Assembly: GCF_947172395.1 (NCBI RefSeq) | Contig: NC_069099.1 | Coordinates: forward strand, 12,343,740 to 12,407,739 | Reading direction: 5' to 3' | Source of the DNA: Bicyclus anynana | Lineage: Eukaryota > Arthropoda > Insecta > Lepidoptera > Nymphalidae | Length of the DNA stretch: 64,000 bases | Shown: piece by piece, positions 26,001-38,000 of the stretch | Layout: each line of letters begins with the position of its first letter | Position numbering within the stretch: the first letter of the stretch is position 1 | Program-made: the position numbers and the translations under genes | The notes under the pieces: model-generated | Seen by the model: the letters and a program-made list of their open reading frames with translations, nothing else | Told to the model about the DNA's origin: nothing | Database searches by the model: none

Positions 26001-29000
26001 TCATATCGATATACGCTAAAATGTCTGCGTTTTCTGTTCTGTGACAGTGGCTTTTATTAGACACTGGTTAGTAACTTTTATCAGTTAGCATGAATGAATA
26101 ATGAATACGAAACCATGTGACATAGGAATTATTAACAATAGCTAGTTGGTAATTTTAGCGTAACTAAAGTTATTGAATAAGGTAGATTGTGGTAAACATA
26201 TTCGTCCTTCCAATAAATTCTCAGTAGCCGTATTGAGATTGTGAGGTTAGTGTTGCTAACCAAAGTTACGCAGAACACGTTAAGCTGACAGTTCCGGCTA
26301 TTATCATTAGCACTTAATAGTGGATCATTACCGATTCACACATTACCCTAAATTGAAATACCGTGGTGGGTCGAAGATCTAAACTTATCATAAAATTATA
26401 TAAAGCTTGTATGGATATTGTAATAAAATACATTTTCATACCCGTACAAAGAATAATTTTGTAGCATATTACGGATTACCCATCTTCAGTCGCGTTAATT
26501 TTTTTTCTTATATTATAAGTTGCTAAACTCATATACCTACGTAAGTAGAGAAATAATGTTTCAAATTAAACTAAGCTAATTGGGCACAATTTATAAAAAT
26601 TAGTCCCGTGGTATAATATAAACATACAGCTAGATTTTCTTTCGCATTCGTTTTTGTAATAGCATAAGTATTCGTTTATGTGTAAATGTTTGAATCTTCC
26701 TTCCTTAAGGAGAGATATATCAATCAATAGATATTCATTTATTTCAAATAGACTTAGTTTACAAGCCTTTTAGAAGTTAACTCCTTCGAAACGTCAGATA
26801 ATAATATAATATTATTACTTAAGATAATGGTGATAATAATTAGGCGAAAACTTAAAATTAAAGTTACGAGGGTTCCAATAGCGTCTAAGTGCGGGAAGAG
26901 CCCACAACAAACTCAGCCAGGTTTTTCCTTAAACCTTAGACCCGTCACGTTGCTTCAATGCAGGTTATTTAACTATACCAAAAATTTCAACCAGCCCTTT
27001 CACTGGAGAAAAATTAAGTAACGTCCATCCACCCAAAATAACATTAAGTAAGATTTTACTGTCTCTCAATTATAAAGTCTCTTTTGAAAACGAATACTTG
27101 ACACAGTGGAGTGTGATGGAATTTTCAGGCTTCACAGCCGCGCGCACGGCCTTTGTACGGTAACGAGATTTTATTGCTTTTGGTCATCAAAAATTGAATT
27201 TGGAACGCCTCTCTATCTTTTCAAGTAACATTTTTTTATTTAGGTGATACTAGCTGAAGCCCTGCGGTTCCACCCGCGTAGTTCTCGTTCCCGTAAGAAT
27301 ATGAGGCTAAAATATAGCCAATGACAATCACAGATAATGTGGCTTTCTGGTGTTAAAGGAGTTTTCAATATCGCTTCAGTAGATCGAGAGATTATCGCCT
27401 AGAATACCACAAACTTTACCTCTATAGTAAAACGGATAAGGAATATGATAACGGATGACCGCATCTGCGTTCAAGAGTCTTTCCTTTTATCACAAATCCC
27501 TAGAATATCCGTCTGGGCTGCCTTTAAATGAACTAAAGTTTTTCAGTTTTATACAATAACTAGCAGACACCACGTGATTTCACCTGCGTAGTTACCATTA
27601 GCGTAGAAATGCGATGATATAATATAGCCTATAGCAAACAGGGATAGTGTAAGAATTTTTAGAATCGGTTTAGCAGTTTCAGAGACTACAAAACACACAA
27701 TCAAATCTTTCTTCTCTAAAATATTAGTATTAAGATAAAGTCAATTAAAGTCAAAGTTTGTTTATTTCAATTAAGCTTAGTTTACAAGCACTTTTAAAAT
27801 GACAGGTAAATGTTGTTAAATAATGGTGATAATAAAAGTCGAAAGCTTAAAATTAAATAGATATCGGTACGCTAACTCGTTTAGCGGTAAACCTGTAAAG
27901 GTTGTGTAGTACATACTTATACTCAATCGACTTTGTGTAAGTCTCCGAAGACCTTTTCACTGTAATCTTTATAGGTTCACAACTTAAGAGGTACTTGAAG
28001 TTCTTTCTTTATGAACTCTAGATCACATTTTAATATGGTTTTGCTATCGCTTTTTAAACTCTGTCAATACCGTCAGTATATTAAGTAACAAGAAATGTAC
28101 TGAAAAACCCCTGGTTTCACACGCGTAGATCTCTGTCATCACTTGACTTGCATATTCTTTACCTAGAGTTAGGTAGTGTTTTGTTTTTGTTTTTTGTTCT
28201 ATACACACATTTCGTTTTACATGTAGTTTTACTTTAATCTAAATTTAATATTGTGCTTTGTACATTAGAATTCTGTATTAATTATAAATTATTTATAAAG
28301 TAATTTATAATTACAGAATTCTAATAATACCTAGTTCGGACTACTTTATTGTTTTAGTCAAACAAACGATTTTTGGTTTTACCGCCCAAAAATCGTTTGT
28401 ACTCGGCTGGATTACTGGAGGAGTGCGAACTAGGCCTTATCCATATCCTTAGTGCATGCTGTGACAACCAATAAGTGGGTCTGCAATAATTGCCGTAACT
28501 TATATATTTCTTTATATTTTATTATAAGATTTTATTGTAACCTGTTGGCGTCCTGTTTTAAATAAATAAATATCTTCCATTCTCTTCTATGTCGATACCA
28601 CGCTAACCTTTCACTCCTTATAATATTTTTTCATAACCTATAATCACTTTATGGTACTATTTACTTAGAAAAACAATTCGTTCGTCGACAACCCTAGCGA
28701 GTAGTGAAACACATGCGGACTCATTAACTACACAAACGGCTAATTTCTATTATTCCGGCCCAGCCGTAATTGCCGAAAGAGAAAACTCCTTTTAAATTGT
28801 CGCTTTGAAATAAATTACTCGAAACGCGGCGTTTTCTAATTACCTTGGCTTCCTTTTTTAGAGGATAAACAAATTAAAGGGAATTAGCATTCTAAACGCG
28901 TTTCATGGCACGCTTGTGTAATGTTGCCCCATTTTAACTTTAACATATTTAGTTAAATATTTGTAAAATACCCATGTTAACACTAGAAAGACCGGCATTT

Positions 29001-32000
29001 TCTTCTACCTAAAACTCAGACAGATTATTGTATAGGACCTGCCTCGCTAGACGTTACTTTTCTGTCAAAGTATATGATCAACGATCTAATGCGATTATAA
29101 AAACCGTCTCTATAGAATCGATGTTAAATAGTTGTAATCGTGTTCGTCGGTTAAAGAGCTCCGTAAAAATACCTTTTTGTGTAATTGAATTGTGTAAAAA
29201 ACGTGTATCTTCTAGTTTAAGTATTAGAGTTAGTATAAGATAAATCTAAGCTCGTTTTCCTCAGAAAATGACAGAGAATTTTGTTCGTGACTATGAGTGC
29301 GATACAGGTCCTTCTATAATTGGTCTGAGACCTAAAAAGACCAGCACCGTCATTTTGACGATAGTATATCCGTCATCGTGTATATGAAATTACTAGCGCA
29401 CCTTATGTGCGCTTTTTCCCTACACTACCCCTACCCCACCCCTACCGTAACTGTACCTCTACCCTACGTCTACCCTGTCAAATATACAAATTTTACACGG
29501 AATCGTCAATTTGACCGCTGTGGTCTTTCTAGTGTTAACAATGGTATGGTATTCTTAATTTTAACTGATATAATATTCCTCGTCTTATTATAATGCTTAT
29601 TTGATAATTTTAATCTTTTCCGAGTTGAATGCCAAACTTGATAAGTTTTTGAAATTACACTATGAAATATTATAAAGGCGAAAGTTTGTATGTGTGTGGG
29701 TATGTTTGTTACACATTTATGCCACAGCTATTGAACTGATTTGGGTAGATTTCACCCCGGAAAAGTCCATGGTTCTTGCAGGATTAGTGAAAAACAAATT
29801 CACTGGCGACTGCTTGTAAGTAATATATATAAAAACGTATTTATGGAACATGGAGACACAACATAAAGAATAGTAAACAAAGAAGCACCTTTTACCAACT
29901 AGCTTAGAACACATCATACTTGTGGTATAGGTTGAAAAGTTGATTTTTCCTGTATTTTACACAGTTTTGACAGGAAAACAGCAGAGCTTCTTAGCGGCGG
30001 TAGCAAGCAAGGCAGTGTAGTACTTCTTATGACAAATTCTGTCAAGAAAGCTCTACTGCTACTAAAACTCGATGATTTGAGTTAACGTTAAAAAAGGTCT
30101 CTTTATATAATAGGAGCGTTTCTGAAATATTTTAACTATTCAAAAAGTAGGAAAAGTGATAAAATTTGTTTTATTATGCATCGTCATCATCATCATTATC
30201 AAACTATATTCGGCTCACTGCTGAGATGGAGTCTCTTATGAGAGGAGTTAGGCTAATAATCCATCACGACCAATGCGAATTGGCAGACTTCACACACGCA
30301 GAGAATTAAGAAAACTATCTGTTATGCAGGTTTCCTCTCAATGTTTTTCCTGCACCGTTTGAGACACGTCCTATTTAATTTCTTTAAATGCATGCATGCA
30401 ATGCACAACTGAAAAGTTGGAGGTGCATGCCCCATACCGGATTCGAACTCACAGCCTCCGGAATCAGAGGCAGAGGTCATCCACTGGACTATTACGGCTC
30501 ATAACATGCATAAGTAGGTCCGTCCATTAACAGCCTATTAGTCGTCCACCGCTGAACGTAGGTTTCTTGCATGGACTTCCAAACACCATGGTTTCGATCC
30601 GCCAACATCTAGCGGCTCCCTGCAACCCCCTTGATATCTTCCGTCCCCCTAGTGGGGGGGTTGACCAATAAACGTTAACGTTGCTTAATTAAACTTAATT
30701 TTTATTTAAATTAGCATAGTTAAACTCAGACCCCACATCAAACTTCAAAAAGAAAACACATTTTTCGTTAAAAACCCGTATTTCCAAAATGAAAAAGCAA
30801 AAGTAGGCAATTAATTTATACAGCAAAAAATTCGAGTAGGTATTCGTTATTGTAAATTTGTTAAATATTTTTCACGGAGAGATTTCGCGTTGAATCCCGA
30901 TTTTCGGTTGATAGAATTTCGCCGGAATATTTTACTGAACCGTTTAATTAAACAATATCCACATGTTAAATTTTCAATCACGTACAAAGTGTCAGTATGA
31001 AAGACATCATTTTATTTTAAAATGTTGATAAAATCTTATATCATACTAGCGGAGGCCCGTGACTTCGTCTGCGTCGAATTCAGTTTTTCACAAATCCCGC
31101 GGGAACCGTGGATTTTTCCGGAATGAAAAGTAAGTGTTAATCCATATTAAAATCTATTATCATTCCAAATTTCAGCCAAATCGCTTTAGTAGCCGCAGCG
31201 TAAATGAGGAACAAACATACTTATACACTTACACACAAACTTTCGCCTTTGTAATTAGTAGGATAGTAGGATATTAGTAGGATACCAGCGCCCCGTGGAT
31301 TCGTCTGTGTGATTTGATCCTGTGGGATATAAGTAGCCTTTGTGATATTCCAGGCCAAATATTCATCATTTATTATCAGCCTATTCAATATTTATAGCAG
31401 CCCACTACAGAGCTAGGCCTTCCCCCTTATAAGGGATATTAAGCATCCAACCACGTTGCTTTAATGGTGGACTGGAGTAGGATGTTGATGATAATGGCCG
31501 GAACTGATAGCTTAACATGCTCTACAAGGCACGAGGGTGATTCACCACCTCCCAACTCCCGTTCCCTATCCAAAAGTAAGTCTGATAATTATGTTATGTT
31601 ATGTCAGATACTGACGATCAAGTAATCTCACATGCCTGCAGCGCTAACGGCTTAAAGTCAGATAAAACTGATCGTGTATTGGTCGCGATCGGCATGATGT
31701 TATGCATATCGCGACCAATCACGATCAGTTTTAGCGGCTGTCGAGCCGTTAGCACTGCAGGCATGAGAGATTACTTAGCCGTTAGTGGCTGATATTAAAC
31801 AAACTGTATTTTTACATCTAGAACTAACAATCGTATAATTCAGTTCAACACCAAGCTTTTTGATCATTTATATATTCATTACACACGCACACTATATTAT
31901 GGCTTATAAGCTTGCGTTTAATGAACACTTTGAACTTTTTGAGAGATATGCCAAAGGCAACAATGGCCGTGGCTTAGATTAGTAAGGTAAAAAAGTAGTA

Positions 32001-35000
32001 GGTGAGGTAAAATAATTCAGTTTTAATCAATATTAAATTTCATATCATTCAAAATAATCTACGAAGGTACTAAACCTATTTTCGTCCGATTATCACAAGT
32101 AGATTAAACGTACACAATTCTCGGGCGTCTATCAACTAACAAAGCCTTACGCCAAAACAAAAACCTACAAATAAAGCCTCTATTTACTTAGGACGCCATC
32201 GTTAAGGAAAATTTCCATAATATTGATGTTCCTCCAAAATTCGTTAGTTACAAAGTAAACAGCTATACAAGCCTGAGAAGACTGGGAAGGCTTGATAAGA
32301 GTAATGGAATGGCGCACTTACGTTGTAATAGACAAAATAACTAGGTAAAACAGCTTGAGTGGGCCTAGTCACCATATAAAATGAACATTTTCGTTGAGGA
32401 AACCTTGGAAAAATAGAAAGCCTTGTAGGTTGTATCACATACTCTAATAGAATAGCGAAAAATACGTAGAGAAAATTACTTAGAAGCAAGAAAAAAGTTA
32501 AAAGACTGCCATTTTTATTAATATAAATTAGTACAGACGTGCCTTATTTCTTGAAGAGTGAAAATTTGTCATTACAGGCTTCGGAAGGTAGATTTGAAGG
32601 GTCGTGCAGGGTTATTATGTATTCTAACGAAACACTTTAGGGCACAGGTTTTCTCTCCTATCATAGAGATTTAAATTTTAGAATTAAAGGAGATGGCCCA
32701 AAATTGTATGGAGCCCAGGATCAGATCATTGTACCCTGGCGGAAATAAAAGAAAATATTTTTTTAACTACTTTTGATTATACATCATCATCATCATCATA
32801 TCAGCCAATGGACGTCCACTGCAGGACATAGGCCTTTTGTAAGGACTTCCAAACATCACGATACTGAGCCACCTGCATCCAGCGAATCCCTGCGACTCGC
32901 TTGATGTCGTCAGTCCACCTGGTGGGGGGTCGGCCAACACTGCGCTTACTAGTGCGGGGTCGCCATTCCAGCACTTTGGGACCCCATCGTCCATCGGCTC
33001 TTCGAACTATGTGCCCCGCCCATTGCCACTTCAGCTTCGCAACTCGTTGAGCTATGTCGGTGACTTTGGTTCTTCTGCGGATCTCCTCATTTCTGATTCG
33101 ATCACGCAAAGATACTCCTAACATAGCTCGTTCCATCGCCCGCTGTGTGACTCTGAGCCTTCTTATGAGGCCCATAGTTAGCGACCAAGTCTCGGAACCA
33201 TAGGTCATCACTGGCAACACGCACTGTTCGAAGACTTTTGTCTTCAGGCACTGAGGAATTTCGGACGAAAAGATGTCGCGAAGTTTCCCGAATGCAGCCC
33301 AGCCGAGTTGGATTCGACGGTTCACCTCTTTCTCGAAATTGGACCTACCTAACTGGATCATATGTCCTAGGTATACGTATTCGTCTACAATTTCGAGTGC
33401 AGCGTTCTCAACTATAACTGGGTGGAGCGATACATGAGCATTACACATTATTTTTGTTTTGCCCATGTTCATTATCAGGCCCACCTGTTGAGAAACGCTG
33501 CTGAGGTCATTGAGCATGGTACTAAGGTCATCCAGAGTATGTGCCATGATGACTACATCATCCGCGAACCGCAGTTGAGTGATGTACTCGCCATTGATGT
33601 TGATGCCAATGTTTGATTATACGAATTTACTTTAATTCTTTCGAAATAATATTCATTCTCCCCTAAGTAATGCAACACTAATATGGGTAATAATGGCGGA
33701 TTGATGACGTTTTCAATGCAGTAGTCAATTTGACGTTTGCTGTCAATTGTCATGTCATTCTTGCATTAAGAACGCCATCTTGATGTTATTCAAAAACTTG
33801 GGTTTTAATTTTATTTATTTCTTTTAATTTCGTTAGATTTATTCACTTATTTAGATTTTAATAAAATCCTTGTATTTTTTAAATTTTAATGAAATGGACC
33901 ATCTCCTTTAAAGATGATTTGGAAATTGGTATACGATTACTTTCGTTGCAACGATGCCAAAATCCGCAAAATAACGGTGGATTTTTTTTCATTACGTTGC
34001 AGATTACAGCCGCATTTTAATTTTACTTCAAAGTTATAATTTATAATGCAAAGTTTGTTTAACCAAACTTAAGCGCACGCTTGATTACATTTTAAAACTG
34101 GCGCAGTCGTTAGAAAATGCTTGTTAACTTTTAAAACCCCTTAACGTAAATTATGATAGGAGTTTCAGCTTGACCTCCCACTCTCGCGCGGTATCAAAAG
34201 AATATTAACAATGCAAATACCTAAGTGCGGACTGATTTCCATCATTTTAGTCTTAGCAACAAAGAAAGTTCATTCCAGCATTTTGTAAATTTAAATAACT
34301 AAAAAGGGTTCTACTTTTTACACGTAACATCAAAGAATCGTTTTACTTTTTCTTTGAAGTATTGTCTGTCTTAGATCAAACCTAAAAAAGCCTAAAATGT
34401 CTCAGGAAACCCCGAGATTTGATAAATTGTAATTTATATCTATACTTATATTACAAAGAGGTAAAGTTTGTGGAGTTGTAGGGTAATCTTTAGATATACT
34501 AAACCGATTTTAAAAATTCTTTCACCTCTAGAAAGCCTAGTTGTTTGTAAGCGTCATAGGCTATATTATATCCCCACATTCTTACGGGAACGATCACTAC
34601 ATAAGTGAAACCGCGGAGCGTCGGCTAACAATGCAAATGAGAGGAAAACTGACACCTGCAAAAAAATTGGAATTTTAATTTTTTGTATTGATAAAAAGAG
34701 AATAAAGTTATCCAGAATTCAACGCAGACAAAGTCACAGGATCTGCTATTTATCAACAAAGTACGAGTAGGTATCAACATAGAGAACAATAAGCCGAACT
34801 TTGCCCTAAATACAACTACGAGTAATATGTAAAACGTTCGACACACTGGGACTGCTGTCTGAAACGAGGACACCGATATTATTCGCAGCGTATGGCAGGT
34901 CAAAGCGTATTTATCACCCCGAGTGTTTGTGGACTAAAGGCCTGCAGTACCCAGACATACCTCATGGAAACGTAGCAATTATGGCAGTCCATAATTGGTA

Positions 35001-38000
35001 CGTTGCTAAGTACACATTTTTTTTTAATTTTGGTTTGTTTATCATTCCATATAAATTTTGATTATGTCCTTTTGGCAGCATATGCTCCTGCCCTACCATA
35101 GATATGATCGGTAACCATTTATGAAGTTTAACGGCTTGGAAAAGTTTTAAAGGGTCTATTGTACTACTATATTGACAAATGCAACTGTCACTGAAATGCC
35201 CTTTTACTGACTGGAATTAATAAATAATCTAAGAATAGATCCTTAATAGTCCACGTATAGGCCGCATTTTTTTATTTTCTATGGGATATCATGAGAAATC
35301 ATATCTCCAGTCGTGGCAACCTTGAACTTTGAGGCAACCTTTCTCTTCTCTTTATTCTTGAGTCTGAATTGACACCTACCTTTCAGAGTCGCAGTCGAAA
35401 CTACATAAAACTACAAAGTAGTTACCTTTAGTAGGAAAACAAGCTGACAAACTTTCAGCGTCTTCAGAAGTATGTCTGACTACAACAGGCTCATGGACTA
35501 ATCCACAGCGCATGGCAGGTCAAAGCGTATTAGTCACACCGAGTGTTTAGTTGAGGTGAGGCCCTTGTAGGTGTATTATACTAAACGGTCTCATTTTGTA
35601 CGTACGAAAGTATATAGGTTGGTCGGGAGTATTTCCCATAACTTCAAAGTGTTGACGAGTCCACGTCCGATTATGTACTAACGGATGATCAGTTTAAAGG
35701 CGGTGCTAAGCCGGTGTTGTGTTAATTTAAGCCGTTTCTGAAAGAACTACATGAAAGAACACTGGCTGAAAAACCTAAAGATTTATGATATTCTTACATG
35801 GCTTGAATAAATACATCATCGGGCTAGCACCGCCTTCAAACTGATCATCCGTTAGTACATAATATGATATATAGAACTTAGAATTATATTATTTTTCGCT
35901 TTTTAGTTTAGTCAGTATGTTTTATGTTTTTGAAGTCGGTTGAATTTTTTTTATTAAATTTTTTTTATACGATATTTACAACGATTGATGCATGCATCTA
36001 ATACATAAAGCTTATGAACAAAAACGGTGTACGATTTACTTACAATATTATTACTTCAGAACCAGCTTTTTAATTCTATATTCCCATGAAAATATTTGTA
36101 GTAGTTGCGATAAAAACTTGGTTTAACATTGCCCACAAAATACCACAATATATGGTTGAATATTAAATAACACGTAACATTATAATAACAATTTTAAACA
36201 TATCACATAATTATATTTTCCATTACCAAGAAATGCCTGAAAATGCCAGTTCGAAATAAAGCAACAAACACAAAGCTCGGTTCAGCGAAACAAAACGGCC
36301 ACGAATTCTTGCACCCTCATCGCTTTACTGTAACATTGCTAATCTAATCATACACACGTGAACTGACACTGGTTGGCGAATAATTGGGTTTTGAATCAGC
36401 TTTACTTTGTTGTTGTTCGGGCATTCTAAGTTGGCCAATTATTGAGACTCATTTTCATTTGAATTCCAAATTTAAATTGCAAGAAGCATTTGTATTAGTA
36501 AAGGTACTATTTATCAACACTATATCACAGCCGATGGACGTCCACTTCTGGACTTAAGGCTTCCATACACCACGCTTCTGAACCGCCTGCATCCAGTGGC
36601 TCGCTACAAATCATCAGATGTTGTCAGTACACCTAATCGTGGGACCTTTCTTCTTTTCTTTCTTTTGAACTATGTGCCCTGCCCATTACCACTTCAGCTT
36701 TAAAACTTATTGAGCTATGTCTGTATCTTTGGTTCTTCTGCGGATGTTCTCACATTTTTGATCACGCAGATACTCCGAACATAGCTCGCTGAATTGACCA
36801 CTGAGAAACTCTGCCTTTATTCTTTCAAGTAACAAATATATAAACGATTTACGTGGTTTCTGACGTCCTTAGATCAATCTCAACACAGAACTTATGCTGG
36901 TTGTCGTGAATCTCAACGACGAAACCAGAAACATGGACAAGAATGATTTATCTTATTGCCTTTGAATTTTAACATGAATATAGTAACTTGAAATCTATTC
37001 CGGTACTAACATTAATGCTAAGAGCTAATACTAAGAGCCGTGATAGCTTAGTGGATATGACCTCTGCCTCCGATTCCGGAGGGTGTTGGTTCGAATCCGG
37101 TCCTGGGCATGCACCTCCAACTTTTCAGTTGTGTGCATTTTAAGAAATTAAATATCTTATATCTATCTTAATTTTCTGCGCGTGTGAAGTCTGCCAATCC
37201 GCATTGGGCCAGCGTGGTGGACTATTGGCCTTACCCCTCTCATTCTGAGCAGAGACTCGAGCTCAGCAGTGAGCCGAATATGGGTTGATGACGACGATTA
37301 ATGCTAAATAAAATGCCAGGGATCCCGGACCATCAAGTTTGTGGAGTAGATAGAGTAACCTCTGGTTTTACTGAACCGATTTTGAACATTCTTTTACCAC
37401 TTGAAAGCACGTTTTTTGTATGTGTCATAAATAATATTTTATCCCCGTTTTCTTCGATATTGGGAATTACGCGGGTGAAAGCGCGGGGCGTTGATAGTAA
37501 ATTATAATATTAAACTTGTTCTGTTCGAACTCGGGTTAAATCAATTTGTTTTGGCCCAGCGTTGTGATTTCCCATATGGATTTCAATATTATTATTGAGA
37601 ATATAGATAAAAATGTGTTACAACAGAAACAGTTACCAACTTTCTTCCCTTAGGAATTCGGAACTCGTAAAAATGTTATAAAAACGTGTTATGAATGTGT
37701 AACACCTTTATTGACTATAACTTTTACGTGCGATATATTTTGCTATTTTAATAGTTACTAGGGAGATATTAGCGTCGTTGATTTAATAGTTAGCTTTTCA
37801 ATTACTGATAATGAGGTCTGGGGTTCGAGATCTGACTTAACCAATAATAATATTTTGTGATCACAATATTTTCACTAACTTAATAATAAAGCTATTGTTT
37901 TAACCGCACCTTTGTTATAATAAGCCAATAAATACAAGCTTAGCTTGGTATTATTTTACTGAAAAATGATTGTGAGAAGAAAAGTCTCAACAAAAGGCAG

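Noticed and set aside
29378..29593. 71-codon ORF in the piggyBac-like element
   Set aside because: Simple C-rich sequence, no transposase motifs.
37036..37110. tRNA gene-like sequence with boxes A and B
   Set aside because: It is the head of a SINE; the same head with the same body occurs at 20120-20430 and 30182-30500.
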